Positions 10,494-22,065 of a stretch of 64,000 nucleotides of DNA are shown here, one piece after another (the stretch's first letter is position 1; each line of letters starts with the position of its first letter). This stretch comes from Ehretia macrophylla (lineage: Eukaryota; Streptophyta; Magnoliopsida; Boraginales; Ehretiaceae). A model generated the notes under the pieces. That model was not told the origin of the DNA. It saw nothing but the letters and a program-made list of their open reading frames with translations, and searched no databases. A program made the position numbers and the translations under genes. The stretch spans positions 65,669,850-65,733,849 of the forward strand of contig CM075770.1 in NCBI GenBank assembly GCA_037974665.1. The letters are read 5' to 3'.

Positions 10494-13400
10494 TGTTACG
10501 TCCCAACCCGACTTATAGAGACTAGACTATGGGCTGAGCTAATCATTCTCGTTATTCTACGTCCTTAACTGTTTCACTATGATTAATGCTTAAGCTTAGC
10601 CTAGAACTCCAAAAGTTTTTCTGGAAAACCGGCGGCATGACGGTTGTATTTAAGACCTTTTAGTTTGACCTAATTTATAAACGCCTCAATTATCCCCATC
10701 CTTAATCCAATTCCATTAAGGACTCCTATTTTGTCATCAACTGATATGCCTACTAGTCTATCTTGAAAGTCTTGTTTGGTTAATAAGCCTAACATGATAA
10801 CTATGTCCCGTTTATTTGTCAATTTCCTATCATGCAAGTACCTATTATCTTTTAGTTTGCAAATGAGCACCTAAGTGAAATTAGATAGAATTAACTTAGT
10901 TGATTGTTCATCTAGTAGTTTGAATGCCTACGATAACTACTAATTAAGAAAACGAAAGCAAACAACCAAATAAAAAGTTCGTCTGGTTATAGATAGTACA
11001 ATCCCAGAATTAGACCCAAATTATAGCGGGGTCATTTACATCAATAAAATGAATAGTTTGCAATCAAACACAACATCCATATAGCAACCACTTTCAGGCA
11101 AAGTACAAAAGCACGTAGTCACTGCAAGGAATCATCAACAAGCACATTTACTTCGGGTATCTATTCCAAATCTGCTGCACCTGTGACAAAAAAGAGGGTG
11201 AGTCCTTATGAACTCAGCGAGGGGGGAACGAGAGATAACGTTCTGAAAATCCTTTTCCGATTAACTTATGAAAAACCCTTTTGAAGGCATGACATATAAC
11301 ACAAGGAAGTACATAACATAATATAAAGGTAAAGGAACACAATTACCCGTCTTTCCTCCCCGATGTCCTCTAGGGACCAAGCGAGAGTATTTATACACAT
11401 AGTGAAAAGGATATGGTTTAATACGTACAAGACTCTAGAGGTAGCTCATACGGGCTCAAGAGGTAGCTCCCACCACATTTAGGTGTAGCACTTTCCCCCA
11501 CATAGCACTTACTTCCTGCTGTTCAAGTTCATTTTCAGTAACAGTTGTTGCGGCCGGCTTCAATCATCCACTTTTCACGCCAAATGGGTATACTTCGGAT
11601 GTACCCGAAAATCCTAAGACCCAACTCTCCGAGGAAGTCTAGCCCCCAAGCGAGAGAGAAAATTGGACAATGGTAGTCACGGTTGCACCGGCAAGCCCGA
11701 TGCCGCCCGGTGTGTGTGAACGCTACCACGCCAGAATGAAAGGTTGCAACCTTATATGCAATGCACATTTATGACATATAATATATCACATTAGGAGGAT
11801 AACAAAGTAGGTTGCCTCCGGACAGTCATAAGATTGCACATTGACAAGTAAACAAGCGAGGCACGAATAGACAAGTAATTTCACTTGAAAGGCATATGGA
11901 GTTATATGAACATTAAACGGGCAGCCATGTAACGCACGTAAATCAGGTCATATAACTCATTTCAACGTCCACGTAATCAAATAATAAGGTTATTCAACAT
12001 GCAACAACAATCTACGTGGGTTCGGATGCAAGAAAGGCCTATTTGTCAACATGCAATGTTCAAAATCACATTTAGGGCTATAAGGGCAACTACGGGCAGC
12101 CTACTAAGCATATAATTACACCCAATATTCAAAGGATCAACACTTAGCATGTTTACCTAGTTGTTAGGGTTTCCATTTCGTGCTTACCCGTGCGATTAAG
12201 CCCCAAGTCCACTCAAAATCAATCTCAAGCCAAGCATCAATTAATCCAAACATCCCCAAGTACTCAAAACAGTCCACATAACATCCCAATGCCACAATCC
12301 CAAGCAATTAATACCACAAGAGAAGTTACAACAAATCTTCTAAGCATATAACTAAGTGAAACCCTCACTGCAATAGGTTGTTTTCTCACAATCATTAAGG
12401 AAAGCAAACAATCTCCAATTCTAGTGAATAAGATTTCAAATTAAAGCTTAATAAGTGAACTAAATTCAGAAACAAACCTTGCATCATTTGGAGTTCAGGA
12501 TCAATAGTTATAGCCAAAACAGTGGGATTGCACAAAACTGTCCAGATTTGCACATATTTTATTACTTGTAGTTTTTGAGGTCCTTAGGGTCAGATTTAGA
12601 TTTAATCCATTTCTGACAAAAATGTCCAGAATGGAAAAATATAGCAGCACACCAAATTTCAGGCATTTTGGATATCATTTACTAAGTAAAAACTGGTTCG
12701 TTCCACAAGGTCAGTGCATCTGCCAAAACCTGCTTCATTTTTTCCAGACTTCTAGATTTGGACACATTTTAATGATTTGCCATTTTGAGGACCTTAGATT
12801 CCAAATTAGCTTTGGCATATTTCTGTAAAAAATGTTGAAAACTGGAAAAACTAGTTACCTACCAATTTTCATGTATTTTCAACATCATTTGCCTAGCCAA
12901 ACTAACCTCTCAACAACAAGACAGAGAGCTGTCACCAAACCCGATTTCATCTATCATCATCTTCAAGGCAAAATCTTGCCATGCATGGTTGTAAAAGCTT
13001 ATGAACCCACATATAACTCAAGTACAGAAGCAAAGACATACATTTAAGAGCATGCATGTGGATTTTTGAGAGATTTTCAAGAAGTTTTAGCCCTCACCTT
13101 AGCAAAACAACAAGAAGATGCACAAGACTTTGATGAAGCACAAGATTTGTTCTTTTCCTTGCTTAGCCAAGACACCACCTGTTTTTTCTCAATTTTCCTA
13201 GCTTAGTGACAAAGTTGTTAGTAGGTGCATGAGGTTAGAACAAGAAGAAAAGAAATGGAAGCTAGGAAACTCACCTTAACCGAAATGGAAGTTCAAAGAG
13301 CTTGCATGTGTGTTTCTTGCATCCTAGCTTGTTTAATCGAGTTTCTTAGCTTCTAGCTTGCCTTGATGAACCATGGAATGATGGAGATGAGCTATGGAGT

Positions 13401-14153
13401 GTATGAACTCAGACAAAACCAAGATTCAGAGAGAAGAATGAGAGGGAGCGAGAGAAATGTGAGGAGAATGAGAGAAATGAAAAAAAATGATAGCTTTTGC
13501 AAATGTTGACGCATATGTTGGCCTTGGGCATGGAAAAATCAGATTTGTGTCTCCAAGGAGCATGGTTTTTGAATTACCTAGTATGGGCAAGGAGCCTTTG
13601 TCGAGTTTGGTGGCTTTGGGGAGATATTTGAGCTAATTCTTTTATGCATTTGTGTCATAGAATTGTCATAGAAATGTTGGAAAATTAGGGAATGTAGGTA
13701 GAATAAAATATAGGAATGTTTGTTGATGAGTTGAATTATGAATAGAATAATAGATAGTGGGAAATGTAGGAATAGTTTAGTATTATTTTATTGTTAGTGG
13801 AGTTTGTAGAGAATTTGAATTAGGAATATAATATTGGTTAGTGGATTGTGTAGGATTATTTTAGTGTCTAGTGCTTTTTGTAGGATTCTTTATTGGTTAG
13901 CGTGTAGGCACACAGTTCGAGGTTTAGGATACGCACTACGAGGCACGCACCGAAATCAATACGGGGCACAAATCACGAGGTAGACATGAACTACGAGGTA
14001 AGACACAAACTTCAAGACTAAGGCACGTACTTCAAGACTAATGCACGCAATCCTAGGTGAATGCAGGGCACGTAATCCAAGATCAGTCATATAATTCTGG
14101 GTCCAAGGTACGGAAATCGAGGTATGACACGTTATTCGGGGTCGGGCCTCACA
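10494..14153 (-). mobile_element. Solo LTR of a Ty3/gypsy element
   Basis: A 3.66-kb insertion beginning TGTTACGTCCC and ending GGGCCTCACA, flanked on both sides by CACAA; removing it with one CACAA restores the 5S spacer. Its reverse complement aligns along its length with the LTRs of the nested element at 40436-52439, for example the start TGTGAGGCCCGACCCCGA and the segment with CTCTCTCGCTTGGGGGC, but with clear divergence, so it is a related subfamily. No internal region, primer site or polypurine tract is present, as expected after recombination between two LTRs of a full element. The short frames in it are not convincing genes. Confidence 0.93.
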
Positions 14154-14158
14154 CACAA
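14154..14158. repeat. Target site duplication CACAA (right)
   Basis: The five bases directly after the solo LTR; part of the normal spacer context GCACACAACATACCG. Confidence 0.92.
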
Positions 14159-14510
14159 CATACCGTTGAAAAGCTCTCCGAGAGCTCTACGACGGGGGCA
14201 GCAAGCCTGCTCGGCTGCGCCTGTTTTTGGAGCCCAAAATCAAACATTTTCATCAGTTTCAGGCCATTTTTCTTATTTTGCTCTATTTTTTTGTCCCGAA
14301 TCGTACGTCGTGAGCTGTTAAAAGGACGACAACCTAACTCGCGGGATATTACAGGGCCCTACAACGCGTCGATATCACGTCTTACGAGAATGCTACGTTG
14401 TTGAAGCGGATGGGTTGTCGTTAAGCCCATTGGGCCTTCTGAATGGGCCATCTCTCTGGGCTAGGACTGTGAACGGTCAACACATAAAGGATTTGTGCCC
14501 ACAACATGAT

Positions 14511-14629
14511 GGGTGTGATCATACTAGTACTAATACACCGGATCCCATCAGAACTCCGAAGTTAAGCTTGCTTGGGCGAGAGTAGTACTAGGATGGGTGA
14601 CCCCCTAGGAAGTCCTCGTGTTGCACTCC
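14511..14629 (+). rRNA. 5S rRNA gene copy 17
   Basis: Full length. Differences: C6T, C15T, C18T, G25A, G58T, G97A, C117T. G58T and G97A link it with copy 1. Confidence 0.95.
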
Positions 14630-15189
14630 CCTTTTCATTTTTTTTTGCCCCGTTTAGGCTTGCCAAGATTTTTTATCCGTCACATTTCTATTATCGAGTC
14701 ACATGGCATCTTGGGCAAGACAACGACGCTTCACGTAGAGGCTGGGCCCACAAATCGAGGGCGCGGGGCCTATAACCAGGACTCCATCGCTCCGGTGCCC
14801 ATAACTTTTGATATGTAAGGAGTTATGCAGTGCACATCATACCGTTGGAAAGCTCTTTGAGAGCATTACAACGGGGGCAGCAAGCCTGCTTGGTTGCGCC
14901 TATTTTCGGAGCCTAAAATCAAACGTTTTCATCAGTTTTAGGCCACTTTTCTTCTTTTGCTCTATTTTTTCATCCCGGATCGTACGTCGTGAGTTGTTAA
15001 AAGGACGATAACCTAACTCGCGGGATATTACAGGGACTTACAACACATCGATATCAAGTCTTACAAGGATGCTGCGTTGTGGAAGCGGATGGGTTGTCGT
15101 TAAGCCCATTGGGCCATTTGAATGGGCCATCTCTATGGGCTGGGACTGTGAACCATCAACAAATAAAGGATTTGTGCCCACAACATGAC

Positions 15190-15308
15190 GGGTGCAATCA
15201 TACCAGCACTAATGCAACGGATCCCATCAGAACTCTGAAGTTAAGTGTGCTTGGTCGAGAGTAGTACTAGGATGGGTGACCCCTTGGGAAGTCCTCCTGT
15301 TGCACCCC
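15190..15308 (+). rRNA. 5S rRNA gene copy 18
   Basis: Full length, with the same seven differences as copy 2 (G7A, C28A, C47T, C57T, G66T, C95T, G108C) and no others. Confidence 0.95.
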
Positions 15309-15869
15309 CCTTTCTCAATTTTTTTTGCCCCGGTTAGGGTTGCCAAGATACTTTTTCCTCCACATTTCTATTACAGAAAACCACGGCACCTTGGGTAAGA
15401 CAACTTCGCTTCACGTAGAGGCTGGGCTCGCAAACCGAGGGCGTGGGGTTTATAACCAGGCTTTTGTCGCTCCGGTGCCCATAACTTTTACTCCGTAAGG
15501 AGTTACTCGGTACACAGCATACCGTTGGAAAGCTCTCTGAGAGCTCTACGACGTGGGCATCAAGCCTCCTCAACTGCACCTATTTTTGGAACCCAAAATT
15601 GAATGTTTTCATTAGTTTTGGGCCATTTTTCTTCTTTTGCTCTGTTTTTTCATCCCGAATCATATGTCGTGAGCTGTTAAAAGGATGACAACCTAACTCA
15701 CGGGATAATACTGGGCCCTACAACGCATCGATATCACGTCTTGCGAGAATGCTGCTTTGTTGAAGTAGATGGGTTGTCGTTAAGACCATTGGGCCTTTGG
15801 AATGGGCTATCTCTTTGGGCTTGGACTGTGAACGGTCAACACATAAAAGATTTGTGCCGACAACATGAC

Positions 15870-15988
15870 GGGTACGATCATACCAGCACTAATGCACTGG
15901 ATCCCATCTGAACTCCGAAGTTAAGCGTGCTTGGGCGAGAGTAGTACTAGGATGGGTGACCCCTTGGGAAGTCCTCGTGTTGCACCCC
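15870..15988 (+). rRNA. 5S rRNA gene copy 19
   Basis: Full length, four differences: G5A, C29T, A40T, C95T. Control region 50-94 matches the consensus. Counterpart of copy 3. Confidence 0.95.
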
Positions 15989-16549
15989 CCCTTTTCAATT
16001 TTTTTAGCCCCGTTTAGGGTTGCCAAGATACTTTATCCAGCACATTTCTATTACCGAAACCCACGGCTCCTTGGGCAAGACAACTTCGATTCACGTAAAG
16101 GCTGGGCCCGCGAACCGAGGGCGTGGGGCTTGTGACCAGGTCTCCGTCGCTCGGGTGCCCATAACTTTTAATCCGTAAGTAGTTATCCGGCGCACAGCAT
16201 ACCGTTGGAAAGCTCTCTGAGAGCTCTACGACGTGGGCAGCAAGCCTACTTGGTTGCGCTAGTTTTCAGAGCCCAAAATCGAACATTTTCATTAGTTTTG
16301 GGCCACTTTTCTTCATTTGCTCTGTTTTTCCATCCCAGATCGTACATCATGAGCTGTTAAAAAGACGACAACCTAACTCGCGGGATATTACAGGGCCCTA
16401 CAATGCATCGATATCACATCTTGCGTGAATGCTGCATTGTTGAAGTGGATGGGTTGTCGTTAAGCCCATTGGGCCATTTGAATGGGCCATCTCTCTTGGC
16501 TGGGATTGTGAACCATCAACACATAAAGGATTTGTGCCCACAACATGAT

Positions 16550-16668
16550 GGGTGCAATCATACCAGCATTAATGCACCAGATCCTATCAGAACTCCGAAG
16601 TTAAGTGTGCTTCGGCGAGCGTAGTACTAGGATGGTTGACCCCCTAGGTAGTCCGCCTGTTGCACCCC
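16550..16668 (+). rRNA. 5S rRNA gene copy 20 (heavily altered)
   Basis: Full length, twelve differences: G7A, C20T, G30A, C36T, C57T, G64C, A71C, G87T, G97A, A100T, T106G, G108C. Seven are shared with copy 5, its counterpart. Confidence 0.93.
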
Positions 16669-17228
16669 CCCTTTTCAATTTTTTTTGCCCCGGTTAGTCT
16701 TGCCAAGATGCTTTTTCAATCACATTTCTATTACCGAATCCGACGGCACCTTGGGCAAGACAACTTCGCTTCACGTAGAGGCTGGGCCCGCAAACCGAGG
16801 GCGTGGGGCTTGTGACCAGGTCTTCGTAGCTCCAGTGACCATAACTTTTGATCCGTAAGGAGTTACGCGGCGCACAGAATACTGTTGGAAAGATCTCCAA
16901 GAGCTCTACGACCTGGGTAGCAAGTGTGCTCCACTGCGCCTATGTTCGAATCCCAAAATCGAATGTTTTAATCAGTTTCAGGCCAGGTTTCTTCTTTTGC
17001 TCTATTTTTTCGTCCCGAGTCATACGTCGTGAGCTGTTAAAAGGACGACAACCTAACTCGTGGGATATTACAGGGCCCTACAATTTGTCGACATCACGTC
17101 TTGCGAGGATGCTGCGTTGTTGAAGCAGATGGGTTGTTGTTAAGCCCATTAAGCCTTTTGAATGGGCCATCTCTCTGGGCTGGGATTGGGAACGGTCAAC
17201 ACATAAAGGATTTGTGCCACAACATGAC

Positions 17229-17347
17229 GGGTGCGTTCATACCAGCACTAATGCACTGGATCCCATCAGAACTCCGAAATTAAGCGTGCTTGGGAAAGAG
17301 TAGTACTAGGATAGATGACCCCTTGGGAAGTCCTCGTGTTGCACCCC
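17229..17347 (+). rRNA. 5S rRNA gene copy 21
   Basis: Full length. Differences: A8T, C29T, G51A, C67A, G68A, G85A, G87A, C95T. Both share C29T and G51A with copy 6 and a one-base-shorter GTG(C/T)CACAACATGA leader. Confidence 0.94.
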
Positions 17348-17909
17348 CCACTTTTCTATTTTTTTTGCCCTGGTTAAGGTTGCCAAGATGCTTTATCCGC
17401 CACATTTCTATTACCGAATCCCATGGCACCTTGGGTAAGACAACTTCGCTTCACGTAGAGGTTGGGCCTGCAAACCGAAGGCGTAGGGCTTGTGACCTAG
17501 TCTCCGTCGCTTCGGTGCCCATAACTTTTAATCCGTAAGGAGTTACGTGGCACACAACATACTGTTGGAAAGCTCTCCAAGAGGTCTACAACGGCGATAG
17601 CAAGGCTGCTTTGCTGTGCCTATTTTTGGAGCCCAAAATTGAAGCATTTCATCAATTTCGAGCCACTTTCCTTCTTTTGCTCTATTTTTTTGTCCTAGAT
17701 CGTACGTCGTGAGCTGTTAAGAGGATGACAACCTAACTCGCAGGATATTACAGGGCCCTACAACGCGTCGATATCACGTCTTATGAAGATGCTGCGTTGT
17801 TGCAGAGGATGGGTTGTCGTTAAGCCTATTGGGCCTTTTGAATGGCCCATCTCTCTGGGCTGGGACTGTGAACCATCAACACATAAAGGATTTGTGCCCA
17901 CAACATGAC

Positions 17910-17933
17910 GGGTGCGATCATACCAGCACTAAT
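17910..17933 (+). pseudogene. 5S rRNA gene copy 22, 5' part (split by retroelement)
   Basis: First 24 nt of a 5S gene, unaltered, ending CAGCACTAAT. The gene is cut by the 17934-26315 element and resumes at 26321 after the repeated CTAAT. Confidence 0.95.
17929..17933. repeat. Target site duplication CTAAT (left)
   Basis: Bases 20-24 of 5S gene 22; repeated exactly at 26316-26320 on the far side of the element. Confidence 0.93.
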
Positions 17934-19167
17934 TGTGATACCCCGAACCTGGCATATATTCAATAGCATTTAAAGTTCATTTAAATTGCATTTTATTGAC
18001 CTTTCACCTTCTTTGACCAAACTAGTTGACTTTTCATCTACATTGACCAACTAGGACAAGGTGAAAATTTTTGAAATGTTTAATAAAGGGCAAACTTGGG
18101 ATTAGAAAGAAAAAAATGCAATGTTAAGTTAGTCAAATTTTGGGTCAACTTTGGAATTAAATCTGAACCAATTGGGAAAGAGTTAGGTAGCAAATTATAT
18201 ATGGTTGGAAAGCTCTATGAGTCTAGTTTCTGAGGCTTCAAACCGTACGTGAATTGGAGTTTTCTAGAAGAAGTTATGGCCGTTTTCATAAGGTCGCATA
18301 TAGCTGTTTTGGTTTAGCGGGTTGACCGAACCTTTGACCATTTGTCATCTTTTATTTAAGTATGAAATATGAAACAAAAGAGCAAAATCAGGAAATAAAG
18401 AAGGCCATGGCTGAAACCATGGAGGAAAAAGAAAAAAAAACATTTCAACTTCAAACTTCAATTTCTTCGTGAGAGCTTGTGCAGGGTGGTTTCCGAGGCA
18501 TCCAGCGTGGTTTTCCTAGCGTCTAGGAACGTCTAAGGTGAGGATTTCATCGTTATTTGCGCATTTGAAAATGTTGAACATAAACTTTAATTTTTGTGAT
18601 TTAACCGTAGGTTGTTATTTTGTTTGTTTCATTGCTTAAAGAATGTTCTCTAGGAAGTGTAGAACGCGTATTTATAGCTTTTTAACATTTTTTGCAGTTG
18701 AATATCGAATTTGAAATATAAATTGTGCAATGAATAGTAAATAGTGAATAGTAAACCCCCGTTTCGATGAAGTTGCGCTGTTATGCTTTTTGTTGATGTG
18801 AAAAGGTGCTAGGTATGCTAGAATGTCTAAATGCATGGTTTGTTTAGGTTGCGTATTGGAAAAAATGAGAAAAATGCCTTGGTGAAAGTCGGGGTCGTTT
18901 AGGTCGAGTTTAGCATTTTCTCGTTTTGCGTGATGGCATTGTTTCGGGAGGCCATGGATGCACTTTTGGTGCGATTATGGCATTGGTTGGGTGTTTGGTT
19001 AGTATAGTTGTAGTGCAAACGAGCAAAGGGAGAAATCGGGACTTTTGCGTGAATTCTAGGGTAAAGTAAGGTTTCGGGGTCTTTAGACGTGCCTTATGGT
19101 GACGTAGGAGGATTGGTGAAGTCGGTTTCCAAAGCTCATGGCTCGTTTGAAAGTAGTAGCGTTTGAA
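17934..19167 (+). repeat. Truncated LTR, copy 1
   Basis: Matches the first 1.23 kb of the complete LTR at 23725, then breaks off after GTAGTAGCGTTTGAA and passes into internal sequence. Four TTGAC(C/T) motifs lie at 17996-18048 and two at 18322-18339. Confidence 0.88.
17996..18048 (+). promoter_or_regulatory. Cluster of four W-box-like motifs in the LTR
   Basis: TTGACC at 17996-18001, 18013-18018 and 18043-18048 and TTGACT at 18026-18031. W-boxes (TTGAC followed by C or T) are known binding sites of plant WRKY factors. LTR copies 2 and 3 keep three of the four; the last reads AATGACC there. Regulation is inferred from motif density only. Confidence 0.45.
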
Positions 19168-19234
19168 TCGACCTCGTGAATTGACCTATCGAATCGACCT
19201 CGTGAATTGACCTATCGAATCGACCTCGTGAATT
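19168..19234 (+). repeat. Short tandem repeat at the LTR/internal junction
   Basis: A 26-bp unit, TCGACCTCGTGAATTGACCTA plus TCGAA, occurs as two complete copies and a partial third. The matching place in copy 2 (22066-22122) has a shorter, slightly altered version. Confidence 0.8.
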
Positions 19235-20796
19235 ATTATTTGCTTGAAGTATTGCTTGTAATGTGTGTATTGAAATGTCTTGAATTAGCTATGACGTGAT
19301 TTGAATTGATTATGTTGTTCTTGACTTGATTGCCGTGCTTGAGTGACTTTGTTGAATAAACTGTTTCGTAAACTTGCTTGCATAATAGTTTAAGGCATGT
19401 GTATAACTGTGATATATTGGCATTCATACATGTCCTAAGGAAATGGTAAGTAAGTCCTCTTCCTCCCCTGAAGAAGTGGTTCACAGCTGGCCTTCCAAGG
19501 TGTATGGATTGGCAGGAAATGAATGGCATTTAATTAGCCTTGATTTGGAAGTTGGTGTTTGCTTTTGGAGCTCGGTTATTGGCGAATCTCTAGGGTCATC
19601 TTCTGTGCTTAACAACTGTGAAAGAGTAGTTTTCTTTTAAGGTTCTATTTGGCTGTTCTTTGGAGAGCATTCTTTGGTTTTCTTATTGGGTATTCTTTGG
19701 AATCTTTTGTTGGCACTTCTCGGTGGACTTGGCTATTGGGATCTCAATCGGACTTACTGTATGGTATTATCTATGGCATATGTGTCTCGGTCTTTATTGG
19801 TGTGATACTGGCATTCCTGATTGGAAATTCTTCAATGGTATTTTATGGAATTCTCAGTGGCCAATTATTTAGTATTTACTTATTGGGCAAACTTGGCTAC
19901 TTTCTTATTGGAGCATTGTTTTGGATATCTTTTTTAGTGTTCCTCAGTAGGTTTGGTATTTGGAGTTCCTATCAGACTTATTGTATAATACTACTTATGG
20001 TATTCTTTGAAATTCTTATTGGGCGTTCTATTGGTATTTTCCTTATTAGCAAGGTTGTATGAAGTTCTCACTTGGCAAACAGTGAAGAGGCCTCAGAGTT
20101 TGGTTTCGGTATATTGTTCACCAGTTCGGTGTTTATCCTTGGAGTTTTCATCCATCTGGGAAGCTATGTTTGTTATTCAACTTGATTGTCTTATTGGGCA
20201 CATTATATTTTCTCTGCTATTCCTTAGACGACCTTCTCATCATTTGATAGCGATACTTGGAATCTAATTGGTTGTCCTATGGGGCTATTGTTTGGAAGGC
20301 TTCTTTGGAACTTTTGAAGTATATTTGATTGGGTTTCTTAGTATTTTCTCCAGCACTCTTAACAGGGAATTCTTCTATGAAATTCATGACCAGCGGGGTA
20401 ATTCTTTGGACCTCTAGATGGAACCTTTGATTGGGCCTTTATTTGGCTTTTTGCTTGGGGATTCTCGGGCAGTAAAAGTTAGACTTCTATTGGAGATTCG
20501 TGCGTGGGGTATTCTTCTTGTCGTTATTGTGTGGTATTAATGACATCTACGGTATCTTTGCTTTAGTCTTTATTGGTATTATCTCGGCGCTTTTGGTTGG
20601 AATTTTATTATTTTTCGGTATTCGTGTCAACGGGATTTTTGGGCGGTATCTACATTTGAGCCTTTATTCGGCATTACTACTTGGAATTTCTTCTTAAACT
20701 TCCCTATTGGTTATCTTGATTAATATACTCGCTCAGTAGCTAAAGAAGATTAGTCAGAGTTGGATTTTAGTGGATGCAGAGTTCTATTGGAAGAAG

Positions 20797-20814
20797 AATT
20801 GCGAGGACGCAATT
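20797..20814 (+). other. Hairpin upstream of polypurine tract, copy 1
   Basis: AATTGCG-AGGA-CGCAATT: perfect 7-bp stem and 4-nt loop, seven bases before the polypurine tract. Confidence 0.7.
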
Positions 20815-20820
20815 GTTTTA

Positions 20821-20832
20821 AGGTGGGAAGGA
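20821..20832 (+). other. Polypurine tract, copy 1
   Basis: AGGTGGGAAGGA directly before an LTR start (TGTGATAC). In this element class such a tract primes plus-strand DNA synthesis; it carries one T. Confidence 0.75.
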
Positions 20833-22065
20833 TGTGATACTCCGAATCTGGCATATATTTAATAGCATTTAAAGTTCATTTAAATTGCATTTTATTGACC
20901 TTTCACCTTCTTTGACCAAATTAGTTGACTTTTCATCTACAATGACCAACTAGGACAAGGTAAAAATTTTTGAAATGTTTAATAAAGGGTAAACTTGGGA
21001 TTAGAAATAAAAAAATGCAATGTTAAGTTAGTCAAATTTTGGGTCAACTTTGGAATTAAATCTGACCCAATTGGGGAAGAGTTAGGTATCAAATTATATA
21101 TGGTTGGAAAGCTCTATGAGTCTAGTTTCTGAGGCTTCAAACCATTCGTGAATTGGAGTTGTCTAGAAGAAGTTATGGCCGTTTTCGTAAGGTCGCGCAT
21201 AGCTGTTTTGGTTTAGCGGGTTGACTGAAACTTTGACCATTTGTCATCTTTTATTTAAGTATGAAATACGAAACAAATGAGCCAAATCAGGAAATAAAGA
21301 AGGCCATGGCTGAAACCATGGAGGAAAAAGAAAAAAAAACATTTCAACTTCAAACTTCAATTTCTTCGCGAGAGCTTGTGCGGGGTGGTTTCCGAGGCAT
21401 CCAGCGTGGTTTTCCTAGCATCTAGGAGCGTCTAAGGTGAGAGTTTCATCGTTATTTGCGCATTTGAAAATGTTGAACATAAACTTTAATTTTTGTGATT
21501 TAATCGTAGGTTGTTATTTTGTCTGTTTCATTGCTTAAAGAATGTTCTCTAGCAATTGTAGAACGTGTATTTATAGATTTTTAACATTTTTTGCGGTTGA
21601 ATATCGAATTTGAAATATAAATTGTGTAATGAATAGTAAATAGTAAATAGTAAACCCCCGTTTTGATGAAGTTGCGCTGTTATGCTTTCTGTTGATGTGA
21701 AAAGGTGCTAGGTATGCTAGAATGTCTAAATGCATGATTTGTTTAGGTTGCGTAATGGAAAAAATGAGAAAATGCCCTAGTGAAAGTCGGGGTCGTTTAG
21801 GTCGAGTTTAGCGTTTTCTCGTTTTGCGTGATGGCATTGTTTCGGGAGGCCATGGAAGCACTTTTGGTGCGATTATGGCATTGGTTGGGTGTTTGGTTAG
21901 TATAGTTGTAGTTCAAACGAGCAAAGGGGGAAATCGGGACTTTTGCGTGAATTCTAGGGTAAACTAGGGTTTCAGGGTCTTTAGACGTGCCTTATGGTGA
22001 CGTAGGAGGATTGGTGAAGTCGGTTTCCAAAGCTCATGGCTCGTTTGAAAGTAGTAGCGTTTGAA
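20833..22065 (+). repeat. Truncated LTR, copy 2
   Basis: Same extent and same breakpoint as copy 1, differing by scattered substitutions. Confidence 0.88.

Larger units (their letters stand above)
14154..17933 (+). repeat. 5S rDNA tandem array, block 2 (units 17-21 and start of unit 22)
   Basis: The spacer interrupted at 10493 resumes here, starting with the second CACAA of the solo-LTR target duplication. Removing the solo LTR restores a normal 680-bp distance between genes 16 and 17. Units 17, 18, 19, 20 and 21 match units 1, 2, 3, 5 and 6 by shared private variants; a counterpart of unit 4 is missing. The block ends 24 nt into gene 22, where the 17934-26315 element is inserted. Confidence 0.97.
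19235..20832 (+). repeat. 3' internal region, copy 1, with TTATTGG-rich degenerate repeat
   Basis: Non-coding retroelement sequence. From about 19640 to 20700 it is built of degenerate units of roughly 20-25 nt around TTATTGG and ATTCTT. This composition creates a hydrophobic 137-codon frame at 19649-20062, which copy 2 breaks by a TGG-to-TAG change. It ends in a hairpin (20797-20814) and a polypurine tract (20821-20832). Confidence 0.8.

Noticed and set aside
19649..20062. Hydrophobic 137-codon frame that could be an env-like or membrane protein
   Set aside because: Follows from TTATTGG/ATTCTT repeats; the second copy has an in-frame stop and there is no signal-peptide-like start or conserved motif.
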